From: JACKBK01 sp963707275
GTDB lineage: Bacteria; Chloroflexota; Anaerolineae; JAAEKA01
Reading direction: 5' to 3'
DNA length: 64,000 nucleotides
Assembly: GCA_963707275.1 (NCBI GenBank)
Contig: CAVPPH010000015.1
Coordinates: 1-64,000 of the forward strand
Below, piece by piece: positions 1-9,715 of this stretch. Made by a program: the position numbers and the translations under genes. The notes under the pieces were generated by a model. It was not told where the DNA came from, made no database searches, and saw only the letters and a program-made list of their open reading frames with translations. The stretch's first letter is position 1, and each line of letters opens with the position of its first letter.

Positions 1-49
1 CGGCCAGAACGGCCAGAACGACGGCGATGGCTATCACTGCTTTTTTCAT
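1..49 (-). CDS. N-terminus of a secreted protein, cut by window edge
   Basis: Leftward ORF running out of the window. It begins ATG at 49 and encodes MKKAVIAIAVVLAVLA, a short basic start followed by a hydrophobic stretch typical of a signal peptide. A GGAG ribosome binding site lies five bases upstream on the minus strand. Only 16 codons are visible, so the function cannot be told. Confidence 0.55.
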   Translation of the reverse strand, partial: MKKAVIAIAVVLAVLA

Positions 50-317
50 GAGTGCTCCAGTGGCAAGTGTGCGGGCGTGACGACGAAAACGAAAGTGCGA
101 CGCAATTCAGGCGGTGCAGGCGGGCCGATCGCAGGCAGGCCTTTGCCTGCGTGCGATATTAGCCACTTGCCGCCGATTGTCAAACTGCCAGACAGCCACC
201 GGCGCGCCAGATGACCGCCGTCGCGGTCGCCCAGCCCCGGTTAGCTTGCGCAGCGCAAACCGGTAGCGTATACTGCACTGAGATACTCTTCATTCCGTAT
301 CTCCTCAGGAGCTCTCC
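50..317. other. Divergent intergenic region
   Basis: Region between the leftward secreted-protein start and the rightward cyclase gene. It must hold both promoters, but I see no convincing -35/-10 pair. A 7-bp inverted repeat, GCAGGCA/TGCCTGC (131-137 and 144-150, 6-base loop), is the only clear structure. A CAGGAG ribosome binding site for the next gene lies at 306-311. Confidence 0.4.
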
Positions 318-3216
318 GTGCAACCACTGCGCAGCGCCGCGTTCCTGTTCACCGATATCGAGGGCAGCACCCATCTGTGGGAGGAAGCGCCTGACGCGAT
401 GCGGCTTGCGCTGGAACAACACGACACTCGTTTGCGCGCGTCCATCGACGCTCACGACGGGGAGATCTTCAAGACCACCGGCGACGGCCTGTATGCCATC
501 TTCGCTTCCTGTCTTCAGGCAGTCAACGCGGCTGTCACGGCGCAGCAGGCGCTGATTACAGGGCGCTGGCCCGGCGAAACGGGACCGCTGCGGGTGCGCA
601 TGGGCGTCCACTGGGGCGAGGTGCAGCCACGCGCCGGCGACTATTTCGGCGCGACGCTCAACCGTACGGCGCGCATCATGTCGGCGGCCCACGGCGGGCA
701 GATCCTTCTTTCGGCCGAGGTGGTCGACCAGATCACCGGCACGACGCCGGCGGGGATTGCGCTGCGCGACATGGGCAAACACCGCATGAGGGGGCTGGCG
801 CACCTGGAACATCTCTACCAGGTTGTAGTTCCAGGCCTGCCGGCTGACTTCCCGCGGCTGAACACCCTGGATGTCACGCCCACCAACCTGCCTGTCCAGT
901 TGACCAGCTTCGTCGGCCGCGTCGACGTGTTGCGGGCGGTTGAGTTGCTGTTGCAGGATCACCGCCTGGTTACCCTGACCGGACCCGGCGGCTGCGGCAA
1001 GACCCGGCTGGCGCTCAAGGCGGCCGAGGAAGTGCAGGATGCCTACCCGCACGGCGTCTGGCTGACAGAACTGGCGTCGCTGAGCGATCCGGCGCTGGTT
1101 CCGCAGGCAGTCGCCCTATCGCTGGGATTGCGCCCCGACGCAGATCGTCCATTGACCGCCGCACTGGCCGATTACCTGCGGCCGCGCAACGTCTTGCTGG
1201 TGCTGGACAACTGCGAGCATCTGGTGGACTTCGTGCGCTGAGCTGGCGGAATGGCTGCTGCACGCCTGTCCCGAGCTGCACATCCTGGCCAGCAGCCGCG
1301 AGTCGCTGAGCATCGCGGGGGAAGCCTGCTTTGTCGTGCCATCCATGGCGACGCCCGATCCGCGCCGCCTGCCGTCCCTCCAGGCGCTGAATGACATCGA
1401 GGCCGTCTGCCTCTTTGTCGCGCGCGCGACCGACGTCCAGCCAGGCTTCGCACTGAATGAGCAGAACGCCGCCGCCGTCGCCCGCATCTGCCAACGACTG
1501 GACGGCATTCCGCTGGCGCTGGAACTGGCTGCCGCACGTGTCAAAGTGCTGACCGCGGACCAGATCGCTGCCCGCCTGGACGACCGCTTTCACCTGTTAA
1601 CCGGCGGCAGCCGGACAGCCCTGCCGCGCCAACAGACCCTGCGCGCGCTGATCGACTGGAGCTACGATCTGCTGACAGAGCCGGAACGGACCCTGTTTCG
1701 CCGGCTGTCGATCTTTGCAGGCGGGTGTACGCTGGACGCTGCCGAGACGGTGTGTGCGGGCGGCAACATCGCGCCGGCAGACGTATTGGAACTGCTCACC
1801 AGCCTGACCGACAAGTCGCTGCTGTTCGTCGAAGAGGCAGGCGGCGAGGCCAGCTTCAACCGGCTGGAAACGATCCGCCAGTACGCTTTCGAGAAGTTCC
1901 GCGAAACCGGCGAGGTTGAGGCCGTGTGCGAACGGCATCTCGATTTCTTCGTCGGGCTGGCGGAACGGGCGGAACCGGAGTTGACCGGGCCGGCACAGCG
2001 GGTCTGGACGGCACGGCTGGAGCGAGAACTGGACAACATCCGCGCCGCGCTGGCCTGGTCGGGGCAGCATGATCCCCTGGCCGGTGTACGAATCGTCAGC
2101 GCGCTGCGCTGGTTCTGGGATGCCCGCGAGCACTATCTGGATGCCAGCGACTGGCTGGCAAGGACCCTGGAACGCGAGGATGCGACCCTTCCGCCCCGTG
2201 CCCGCGCCCGGGCGCTTAGCGTTCTGGCGTTTCTCAGCATCGCACGCTATGACATAACGCGCACCAGTTCACTGGCGGACGAAGCTGCGCGCGCTCTGCC
2301 GCGAGGTGGGCGACCGGCGCGGGCTGGCGCTCAGCCTGCTGACTCAGGGCATCACGGCCAACATCAAGGGAGAACGGGCTGCCAGCGAGGCGCTGATGCT
2401 GGACTGTCTGGACCTCGATCGTGCGCTTGGCGACCGGGCCGGGCAGGTCGATGTGCTCCTCGGCCTGGGAACGAATGTGGTAGGCCACCGCGACTATGAT
2501 CGAGCGCGCGGCTATCTGGAGGCAGCGCTTAGCCTGTGCCGCGAGCTGGGCCACCTGGCCGGCATCGCGGAGTGTTTGCAGGGGCTGGGAAGCCTGGCAC
2601 TGCGCCACGGCGACCTGGCGCTGGCCGGACAATGGCTGGACGACAGCCGCGCCGCCCTGCGCATCATCACCGCACACGATATCAGCTCCAACAGCGAGCT
2701 GCTGGGCGAGCTGGCCTACTGGCAAGGCAATTATGCCGAAGCCAGGGGCCATTATCAGGAATTGCTGCGCCTCAGCGACGAGTTGGGGCACCAACTGACG
2801 GCGACGTGGGCGACGATCCGCCTTGGCTACGTCGAGATGCAGATGGGCAACGTCCAGGCCGCGGCAGGCTGTTTTCCGGCGAAGCCTGTACGAGATGCAG
2901 GAGCGAAATATCCCGGTCGGCGTAGTGTTCGCCATCGAAGGACTGGCGGCGCTGGCAGAGATCGAGGGACAGCCGAAGCGGGCCGCGTGGCTCCTGGCAT
3001 GGGCTGACGCGACCCGCGACCGAATTCGACGATCCCAGGCCGCGGGTGGAGCAGGAAGCGGTCAATCGGATGCAGGCCCGGCTCGCTTCCTTGCTCGGCG
3101 ACCCCTCTTTCGGCGAAGCGGTGGCAGCCGGTCGTGCGATGCCCATCGATCAGGCGATCCGGCTGGCATCCGACCGCGGGGATCATAGCATCACCGAGAC
3201 GACATACCTGATCTGA
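318..3216 (+). CDS. Class III adenylate/guanylate cyclase fused to NB-ATPase and TPR-like regulator
   Basis: Starts GTG 318 behind a CAGGAG site. The first ~150 residues are a class III nucleotide cyclase domain (FTDIEGSTHLWEE opening motif, TTGDGLYAIF). Next comes an AfsR/LuxR-type NB-ATPase with P-loop LTGPGGCGKT at about residues 220-230 and Walker B VLLVLDNCEHL. The C-terminal ~400 residues are helical, TPR-like. This architecture is common in Chloroflexota and actinobacteria and is thought to act as a signal-responsive regulator. The reading frame shifts +1 near 1240, 2290, 2872 and 3021; removing one base at each gives a continuous ~965-residue protein ending TGA 3214-3216. At 1240 the shift places TGA in frame zero. 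Product family is clear; substrate and signal are unknown. Confidence 0.8.
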
Positions 3217-3231
3217 TTCCTCTGGGGTGGT

Positions 3232-3498
3232 TTTTCGACATTTTGTCTTGGCCAACTTGACGGTGGAATGCACAGCGTCGGTCGAGTAGCGGGTTGAGGA
3301 GAGACGCAGATCGTGAAGCGATCCAACGCCAGCGTATCGAGACCAGTGAGTGGGTCGTGCGCGCGAGCCGCGGGTCTCGATACGCTGGCGGCACAGGTCT
3401 TCGACGATTTCAGCTTGACCCGCTACTCGACCGACGCTCGCTGTGTTCTGTGCAACCATTCCACCGTCCCATTGACCATTACAGGATTTTCGACATTT
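3232..3498. repeat. MITE-like long imperfect inverted repeat with direct-repeat flanks
   Basis: A non-coding segment whose two halves are imperfect reverse complements. Outer arms pair ACGGTGGAATG (3260-3270) with CATTCCACCGT (3456-3466). A middle block, GTCGGTCGAGTAGCGGGTT, pairs near 3278-3296 and 3416-3436. The inner 17-bp arm GCCAGCGTATCGAGACC (3328-3344) pairs perfectly with 3373-3389. An identical 12-bp direct repeat TTTTCGACATTT lies at both edges (3232-3243 and 3487-3498), like a target-site duplication. It has no coding capacity, so it would be non-autonomous. No second copy was seen in the window. Confidence 0.55.
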
Positions 3499-3763
3499 GC
3501 GCGCCAGACCGTATAACCGTATACTATTTCTACGTCTGTGCTGGCTCCGCTGGCCGGAGCCTCGTGTCATTCTCCGTATTTCTGCTTCGTTCATCAACCG
3601 CTCGATCGGCTCTGGCAGCCGATGCCACACCGCAGGCTGTGTTGCTCTCGTGCCTGCACCATCAGTTAACTCGTTCCGTCGCCAGGCAGCCTGTGCCGGC
3701 CGGCCGCTTCCTGGCTCTTCCAATCGATTGAAGAATCTCAAGACATACGAGGAGGTATGCAGC

Positions 3764-5592
3764 ATGAGCATTACAGGATTCAACGACCGGGTTGCCAGGG
3801 TTGATCTCAGCTCGGGCAAGGTCAAGTACGAGAAGCTCAACAAGGATGACGTCCGCAAGTACATTGGCGCGCGCGGGCTGGGCGTCAAGTACGTGCTGGA
3901 CAACGGCCCCGAAGTCGAGCCGTTCTCGCCGGACAACCTGCTTTGCTTCATGACCGGCCCGCTGTCGGGCACGGAAGTGAAGATGAGCGGCCGCATGGCG
4001 GTGGTCACCAAGTCACCGCTGACCGGCACGGTCACCGACAGCCACATCGGCGGCTGGACGGCGGCCAAGCTGAAGTGGGCCGGCCTGGACGGCATTCTGT
4101 TCACCGGAGCCAGCGATTGGCCGGTCTATGCTTACGCCGAGGATGGCAAGGTCACCCTCTACGATGCCTCGGCCATCTGGGGCATGGAAACGAACGACGC
4201 AATCAAGTATCTCCAGGCTGAACACGGCGACGATTGCTCCGTGATGGCCATCGGCCCGGCAGGCGAAAACCTGGTGCGCTTTGCCAACTTGATCAACGAG
4301 CACGAGCGGGCGGCAGGCCGCGGCGGCACCGGCGCGGTGGCCGGCTCCAAGAACCTCAAGGCGCTGGTCATCAAGGGCAACAAGAAGAACCAGCCCAAGC
4401 CCAAGGATCGCGCCGCGTTCAAGGAAGCCGACCAGCAAGGCGCTGGCAGCGATCATGAACGAGGACGTGGTGACCGCGCCGCGCAAGGGTGGCCTGAGCG
4501 TCTACGGCACCAACGTGCTGATGAACATGGTCAACGTCATCGGCGCGCTGCCGGCCCGCAACTCCCTCAGCACCTCTTTCGCCGACGCCGAGCTGATCTC
4601 CGGTGAGTACGTGCGCGAGAACATCCTGACCGACGACCCGACCTGCCATGCCTGCCCGGTGGCCTGCAAGAAGGAGTTCGAGATCACACGAAGGCAAGTA
4701 CAAGGTCAAGGGCGAGAGCTACGAGTACGAGTCGGCCTGGGCGCTGGGCGCGAACTGCGACACCGGCAACACCGCCGCCGTCGGGTACATGATCATCGCA
4801 GTGCAACCGCTTCGGCATGGACACCATCGAGATGGGCAACGTCCTGTCGATGACCATGGAAGCCACCGAAAAGGGCTACACCAACGGCAACGGGCTGGCC
4901 TGGGGCGACGAGGACGCGATGATCGACCTGATCGAGCGCATCGCCCACCGCAGCGACGACTTTGCCCGCATCGCTGGGCGAAGGCACCTACCGCGCCGCC
5001 GTTGCGCTGGGCGACCCCGACATCGCGATGACGGTCAAGGGCCAGGCGATCCCGGCCTACGACCCGCGCGGCATCAAGGGCATGGGCATCGGCTACGCCA
5101 CCAGCAACCGCGGCGCCTGCCACCTGCGCGCCTACACGCCCGCCGCTGAGGTCATCGGCAACGTGCTTGGGACCGGCCGATCTGACCGACCACCTGGCAT
5201 GGGAAGGCAAGGGCAAGCTGACGGTGATCTTCCAGAACGTCCACACCATGACCGACTGCCTGGATGTCTGCAAGTTCTCCACCTTCGCCGAGAGCCTGGA
5301 TGACTTCGCAGCGCAGTACACCACCTTCACCGGCGAGGAGGTGACCGCCGGCGATCTGCTGAAGGTGGGCGAGCGGGTGTACAACCTGGAGCGCTACTAC
5401 AACAACCTGGCGGGCCACGGCGAGGGCAGCGACTATCTGCCCAAGCGCTTCCTGGAGCTGCCGGCCGATGGCCAGGGCTCCGAAGGACAGGTCTGCGAGC
5501 TGGACCTGATGCTGGACGAGTACTACACCGAGCGCGGCTGGGTCAACGGCGTCGTGCCGGAGAGCAAGCTGCGGGAGCTGGAGATTATCTAG
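3764..5592 (+). CDS. Aldehyde:ferredoxin oxidoreductase family tungstoenzyme
   Basis: Starts ATG 3764 behind GAGGAGG. It encodes the typical AOR N-terminus (RVDLSSGKV, YIGARGLGVKYV, GPLSGTEVKMSGRM, HIGGW), an AGRGGTGAV pterin-binding region, and the 4Fe-4S cysteines CHACPVAC with a distal C in DCLDVCKF. The family binds a tungsten bis-pyranopterin plus a 4Fe-4S cluster and oxidises aldehydes or related substrates with ferredoxin. Five +1 shifts (near 4437, 4690, 4806, 4976, 5168) break the frame; the whole ~609-residue length matches the family. The leftward radical SAM maturase and MoaD genes at 7.4-9.4 kb fit its cofactor assembly. It is followed by a strong terminator. The exact substrate is not predictable. 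Confidence 0.88.
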
Positions 5593-5630
5593 CCGTCCGT
5601 ATTTTCACATCTGGCTTGGATCTGAGTACA

Positions 5631-5670
5631 AAAAGGCCCGGAACAGGTTGATTTCCTGCCCGGGCCTTTT
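5631..5670. terminator. Bidirectional rho-independent terminator
   Basis: Stem AAAAGGCCCGG (5631-5641) pairs with CCCGGGCCTTTT (5659-5670), extended by CAGG/CCTG inside. T-runs flank it on both strands, so it can end the AOR transcript and any leftward one. Confidence 0.85.
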
Positions 5671-5716
5671 ACTTGAGCAGATCGGCATTGGCATGATACA
5701 ATCATCTGGACCGCCC

Positions 5717-6012
5717 ATGAAAACCGTCGACAGCATCCGGACTATACTTAAAGAACATCTTCCTGAATTTCGCGACCAATACGGTGTGACATCAATTGCT
5801 GTGTTTGGTTCAGTTCGCGCGGAGACTTCGACGACACCAGCGACGTAGATATTCTGGTGGATTTCGGTCGACCCATTGGGTGGGAAATCGTGCACTTGCA
5901 GCTACGCCTGGAAGAACTGATTGGTTCAAAGGTCGATCTGGTCACCCGCAACGCCGCACTTCGCAAACCACTTCTCTGGACATCGATCCAGGAGGACTTG
6001 GTCTATGCCTAA
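5717..6012 (+). CDS. MNT-type nucleotidyltransferase antitoxin (MntA-like)
   Basis: Short nucleotidyltransferase of the MNT family. MKTVDSIRTILKEHLPEF leads to the motif VFGSVR(R)GDF, then SDVDILVDFGRP, which supplies the GS and DxD catalytic residues. The frame breaks near 5820. Adding one base there gives GSVRRGDFDDTSDVD, which matches family spacing, so this is the one case in the window that fits -1 rather than +1. The gene ends TAA 6010-6012 and overlaps the HEPN gene by 8 bases, the usual arrangement. Known MntA proteins AMPylate the partner HEPN toxin. Confidence 0.75.
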
Positions 6013-6355
6013 GCGGAGTGTTCTTCTATTTTTGGCGGATATCCTCCATTCCATCGACAAGGTGAAGCGCTACACTGCAAACATGTCGTTTGTGGAGTTC
6101 GCCTACGATGACATGATGGTGGATGCCGTAGTGCGCAACCTGGAGATCATCGGTGAGGCAGCCCGTCAACTCTCACCCGAGTTGCGTGAACAGTACCCAG
6201 CGATAGATTGGGTCGCCGTGGTCGGGTTTCGCAACATCGTCATTCATGAGTATTTCGATGTAGACCTGGAAATCGTGTGGACCATTGCAACCCAGAGACT
6301 TCCCCAACTACAAGTTACGGTGCAGAGAATGATCGAAGCAGAAGCATCAGAATGA
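6005..6355 (+). CDS. HEPN-domain toxin (HepT-like, DUF86)
   Basis: 116-residue helical protein. Residues 76-83 read RNIVIHEY and match the RX4HXY motif of HepT ribonuclease toxins: Arg76 and His81 form the active site and Tyr83 is the AMPylation target. It overlaps the MNT gene by 8 bases, giving a type VII toxin-antitoxin module. The toxin frame is intact while the antitoxin frame is broken in this sequence. If real, that would be lethal or silent, which argues that the antitoxin break is an error. Confidence 0.85.
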   Translation: MPKRSVLLFLADILHSIDKVKRYTANMSFVEFAYDDMMVDAVVRNLEIIGEAARQLSPELREQYPAIDWVAVVGFRNIVIHEYFDVDLEIVWTIATQRLPQLQVTVQRMIEAEASE

Positions 6356-6383
6356 CAGACTGACTTTCCAGATCACCAAATCG

Positions 6384-7379
6384 TCACCCATCGAGCGTAG
6401 CCTTCTGCACCCGCCTGAGTACGCTATCTGTATGGTTACGCGCACGTTCCCCTATATCGACCACTTCGACCTGTGACTGCACCGCTTCCACCTCGGCTCG
6501 ACTGCCGACGCTGACACCCTCGCGCATGGCTGAGGCCGTTCCGGTGGCCACACCCCAGGACGCGACATCGGCCAATGGCAGCCCGTGTTGTAGCGCCCAG
6601 ACGATGCCGGCCAGCAAGCTGTCGCCGGCCCCGGTCGGATTGGTGACCGGTACGGCGGGCGGCCTGGCCCACACCGCCTGATCTGCCGAAGTCAGCACCA
6701 GCCCCTGCGCACCCATGGACAACGCCACGATCTCGACTCCCTGACTGAGAAATTGGCCGGCCGCGCGTGCTGCATCATATGGCGAGTCGATCACTTGTCC
6801 GGTGAGTTCCTCTGCTTCAACGACGTTTGGCTTGACGAGCGCGGGTTGTGCGACGCAGCCCAGCCGCAGCGGCTCGCCGCTGGTATCCAGAAAGGTCCGG
6901 GCGCCGCACCCTTTGAGCAGGCCGATTATCTCCGCGTAAAAGCTGGCCGGCAGGCTGGGAGGCAGACTGCCGGCCAGTACCCATAGATCGCCGGGCTGCA
7001 CGCGTTCGCGGATGCGCTGCAGGAGCTCGTCGTGCTCCTGCGCTGCAATCGCTGGCCCGGCCTCGTTGACCTTGATGTGGCGGCCCGTTGCCTGATCGAC
7101 GACCACGACGTTGGTGCGTGTCTCGCCGGAAATCTCGACGAAATCGGTGGTGATCCCCAGCGCGTCAAGACCTTGCTTCAACATCTGGCCGGTGCCGCCG
7201 CCGGCGAAAGCCATCGCCACGCTGTCTGTCCCCAGCGCTTTCAACGCCCGCGAGACATTGAAGCCTTTGCCGCCCCAATCAACGCAGGTCGAAGTGGCGC
7301 GCAGTACGTCGTCGAACTCAATGCGTGGCACCGATAATGTGCGATCAAGAACGGGGTTCGGGGTAAGCGTGACGATCAA
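6384..7379 (-). CDS. PfkB-family sugar-phosphate kinase (1-phosphofructokinase/tagatose-6-P kinase type)
   Basis: 331 residues, intact. It has the N-terminal MIVTLTPNPVLDRTL, the GGKGFNVSRAL sugar-binding motif and the C-terminal GAGDSLLAGI motif with the catalytic Asp of the PfkB signature. The fruK/lacC subgroup is indicated by the NPxLD start. The start is TTG at 7379 with AAGGA eight bases upstream. It is the last gene of a leftward run that begins with the tungsten-enzyme maturase; the link to that pathway is unclear. Substrate (fructose-1-P or tagatose-6-P) cannot be fixed from sequence. Confidence 0.85.
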   Translation of the reverse strand: MIVTLTPNPVLDRTLSVPRIEFDDVLRATSTCVDWGGKGFNVSRALKALGTDSVAMAFAGGGTGQMLKQGLDALGITTDFVEISGETRTNVVVVDQATGRHIKVNEAGPAIAAQEHDELLQRIRERVQPGDLWVLAGSLPPSLPASFYAEIIGLLKGCGARTFLDTSGEPLRLGCVAQPALVKPNVVEAEELTGQVIDSPYDAARAAGQFLSQGVEIVALSMGAQGLVLTSADQAVWARPPAVPVTNPTGAGDSLLAGIVWALQHGLPLADVASWGVATGTASAMREGVSVGSRAEVEAVQSQVEVVDIGERARNHTDSVLRRVQKATLDG

Positions 7380-7448
7380 GTCAGTGTCCTTCGGTGCAAG
7401 ACCGCCAATGCTTGGTCAGCTCAGAGAACGCAGGTGGAGGGCCGGCAG

Positions 7449-7742
7449 TCAACTGCCAAACACGCGATAGGCGCCGATCTTGGGGAAGAAGTCCAGCGTC
7501 TGATCAGGGGAAACAGGGGTTGAGAGGTTGTCCAGCAGACGAATGTTGCGGCCGTTGCGGAAGATGGCGATGTTGCTGCGCAGGTTGCCATCGTCGTCCA
7601 GTATCTCAGGCACGAGCACCGGCAGGTCGGCCAGCAGGAGCGCGAGGAGGTCGGCCACGCTGGCGTCGGGCGCGCTATCCAATTCGACCACCTTCAAGCC
7701 AGCCGCGCCGCGCAAGGTGCCGTTGAGATGCACCGTGGCCAT
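7449..7742 (-). CDS. MoaD/ThiS-like small protein without C-terminal Gly-Gly
   Basis: 97-residue beta-grasp protein, similar to its upstream neighbour (NLRSNIAIFRNGRNIRLLDNL versus NLLRRISIMLNGRNIIYLDRL). It ends KIGAYRVFGS rather than the GG needed for thiocarboxylate formation, so it may be a non-catalytic or structural paralogue. Its ATG directly follows the stop codon of the upstream moaD-like gene. Likely supports the tungsten enzyme cofactor. Confidence 0.75.
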   Translation of the reverse strand: MATVHLNGTLRGAAGLKVVELDSAPDASVADLLALLLADLPVLVPEILDDDGNLRSNIAIFRNGRNIRLLDNLSTPVSPDQTLDFFPKIGAYRVFGS

Positions 7743-8018
7743 CTAGCCGCCTCCCACCGGCGGGAAGATGTCGATCTTCGCCCCTTCAGGGATGATCGTC
7801 TCCAGCCGGTCCAGGTAGATGATGTTGCGGCCGTTGAGCATGATGGAGATGCGGCGCAGCAGGTTGCCGTCGCTGTCCAGCATCTCCGCGCGCAGATCGG
7901 GCCAATGCGCCACCATCTCGTCCACCAGCTCGCGCACCGTCTGGCCCGCCTGTGTCTCCACGGCCGGCTCCGCCCCGCCAACTATCGGCCGCAATGTCGC
8001 ATACACACGTACTCGCAC
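7743..8018 (-). CDS. MoaD-family sulfur carrier for pterin cofactor
   Basis: 91 residues, intact, start GTG 8018. A beta-grasp protein ending IFPPVGGG, so it keeps the C-terminal Gly-Gly that is adenylated and thiocarboxylated to give the dithiolene sulfur of molybdopterin/tungstopterin. It lies between the radical SAM maturase and a second MoaD-like gene without GG. The pairing with an AOR gene points to a tungsten-dedicated carrier. Confidence 0.85.
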   Translation of the reverse strand: MRVRVYATLRPIVGGAEPAVETQAGQTVRELVDEMVAHWPDLRAEMLDSDGNLLRRISIMLNGRNIIYLDRLETIIPEGAKIDIFPPVGGG

Positions 8019-8083
8019 GTTTGGTTACTCCTGCGATTGGTACTCACAGCGCCACCGCTCGTCTACCTGCCACCTGCAACATC

Positions 8084-9388
8084 TCACGGACACTGCACAA
8101 TCCCCTGCGCCCACAGACAGGCGCCACAGACCGGGTACTCGTTGCCGATGCAGTCTTCCTCGTTGGCGACCGACACTTCGCAGCCGCCGCAGAACGTGCA
8201 CGGCGGGAAGGCAAAGCCCTGCACCCGCTCACGATAGGCGACGTAGTCCCGGTCCTGCCACAGGTCCAGCAGGCTGCGCTCGCGCACATTGCCGACCACG
8301 TGGCGATGCGAGAGGCGCGGCTTGCCGTGCAGATAGCTCTGGTGCGAGTGCATCAGCGGCCAGCAGGGGCTGACGTCGCCGGTCCACGCTACGGTCATGG
8401 AGCCGCTCTCGACGAAATTGCACACGTCGTTGGTCCCGCCCCAGTTCGCGCCGGCGTAGCTGACGTTGTAGCCGCTGTTGAACGCCTGGAAAAGCGCGTC
8501 GCGTGTCAACTCGTTGAAATCCATCTTCGGCAGTGTCAAATCAGGCACAAAACTGGACGGGATGTAGGCCAGGCTCTTGAGCGTCCTGTTGTAGAGCGTC
8601 TCGGCTTGCAGATCCTCGGTCACCGGCAGGACATTGCTCACCGAGAAATGGCTGGCGCCCAGCCGGCGCGCCAGCTTCAGCACCTCGGGCAGGTCGTCGA
8701 TGTTGCGCTTCATGGCGACGAATGCAATCCCCAGTTCTGTCTTGGGTACCAGTTTCCAGGGACTGGTGGCGCGCATCTTGCGGAACCGCAGCAGATTGTC
8801 GATGACGTTGGGCAACTCCGCGCCCAGCCGCACGTCAGCATAGCTTTCCGGCGTCGATCCATCGATGGAAACCCAAAGGACGTCCAGCCCGGCATCGATC
8901 AGCTGGCGGCTGCGCTTCTCGTTGAGCAGCGTACCGTTGGTGATCATCTCCACCCGGCCGCCCAGCGCCTTGACCTGCGCCACCCACTCCACGGTACGGC
9001 GGTGAAACAGCGGCTCGCCGATGCCGCCGAAATACACGGTCGGCACGGTCTCCAGCGCGCGCAGGCCGTCGAGAATCGCCTCGAAAGTGGCGTCGGTCAT
9101 GCGGCCCAGCGGCTCGTCCCAGGAGTTGCGAAAACAGGTCACGCAGTCCAGGTTGCAGCCGTCGGTCGGCTCGATGTAGACCTTGGCCAGATGCGTCACC
9201 GGGCGGTGCAGCCGCAGGCCGTTGGTGACATCGTCGATGCGCACCTGCGCGCCCGGCGTCAGCCCCAGCCGCGCGGCTGCCTCCGGCGGCAGCACCAGCC
9301 GCCCCTGGTCATCGACGGTCGCCCACTCCGTCTTTTTCATCCCGGCAACCGGCGCCGGTGTCAGGGGAATCGTCTCGACAGCTTGCAT
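8084..9388 (-). CDS. Tungsten cofactor oxidoreductase radical SAM maturase
   Basis: ATG 9388 is preceded by GGAGG, giving a 434-residue protein. The N-terminal ~70 residues include an AbrB/SpoVT-like hairpin (WATVDDQGRLVLPPEAAARLGL). The radical SAM core follows with CNLDCVTC (CxxxCxxC), GGIGEPL and MITNGTLL. A C-terminal cysteine-rich SPASM-like region (CTFCGGCE, CIGN, CGACLW) would bind extra 4Fe-4S clusters. This architecture matches the maturases found beside AOR-type tungstoenzymes; such an enzyme (3764-5592) lies on the opposite strand nearby. It is the first gene of the leftward operon with two moaD-like genes and pfkB. Confidence 0.85.
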   Translation of the reverse strand: MQAVETIPLTPAPVAGMKKTEWATVDDQGRLVLPPEAAARLGLTPGAQVRIDDVTNGLRLHRPVTHLAKVYIEPTDGCNLDCVTCFRNSWDEPLGRMTDATFEAILDGLRALETVPTVYFGGIGEPLFHRRTVEWVAQVKALGGRVEMITNGTLLNEKRSRQLIDAGLDVLWVSIDGSTPESYADVRLGAELPNVIDNLLRFRKMRATSPWKLVPKTELGIAFVAMKRNIDDLPEVLKLARRLGASHFSVSNVLPVTEDLQAETLYNRTLKSLAYIPSSFVPDLTLPKMDFNELTRDALFQAFNSGYNVSYAGANWGGTNDVCNFVESGSMTVAWTGDVSPCWPLMHSHQSYLHGKPRLSHRHVVGNVRERSLLDLWQDRDYVAYRERVQGFAFPPCTFCGGCEVSVANEEDCIGNEYPVCGACLWAQGIVQCP

Positions 9389-9569
9389 AGCCTGCAACCT
9401 CCGTGTATTGAACAACCGCAATGCTTGTACCATACAGTCGAAGGTATGATACTTCAGAATGCGGGCGCGGCAAAATGGACACACCTCCGCGCCTGTGCTA
9501 TCATGCAACCCCGTGTTACACGGGCTTTTTCTTTTCCAGCATCAAGATCCCCTTCGCTTCTCGACCCAG

Positions 9570-9600
9570 AGACACGGCGAGCAATCTCCGTGTCTCTTCT
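9570..9600 (+). terminator. Hairpin with T-rich tail upstream of pyrG
   Basis: Stem AGACACGG (9570-9577) and CCGTGTCT (9588-9595) with a 10-base loop, followed by CTTCTTTT. It sits between the divergent maturase and pyrG genes, so it may attenuate pyrG expression rather than end a known transcript. Confidence 0.45.
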
Positions 9601-9610
9601 TTTGCCCGCG

Positions 9611-9709
9611 ATCAGCTGTCAGAGGTCAGAGGTCAGCGATCAGCCGTCCGACTTCTGACTTCCGCCATCTGCTATCTGCCACTTGCCACCTGCAACTCGC
9701 ATCCCGGAG
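9611..9709. repeat. Period-7 degenerate tandem tract
   Basis: About fourteen successive heptamers: ATCAGCT, GTCAGAG, GTCAGAG, GTCAGCG, ATCAGCC, GTCCGAC, TTCTGAC, TTCCGCC, ATCTGCT, ATCTGCC, ACTTGCC, ACCTGCA and so on. The first part and the last part are roughly reverse complements (GTCAGAGGTCAGAG versus CTTCTGACTTCCGC). The tract ends at the pyrG ribosome binding site. Confidence 0.7.
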
Positions 9710-9715
9710 GATCCC

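Noticed and set aside
1239..1241. TGA in the cyclase gene as a second selenocysteine site
   Set aside because: Downstream family sequence is in the +1 frame, so a single extra base explains it; no Cys expected here.
2827..4104. 425-codon leftward frame across the MITE-like repeat
   Set aside because: Crosses two real genes on the other strand and a repeat; no recognisable sequence.
8084..9658. Long rightward open frames antisense to the maturase (up to 568 codons)
   Set aside because: Shadow of the radical SAM gene; no family motifs, biased residues, no ribosome site.
9611..9709. Heptamer tracts as CRISPR arrays
   Set aside because: Units are 7 bp with drift and no spacers; no cas genes nearby.
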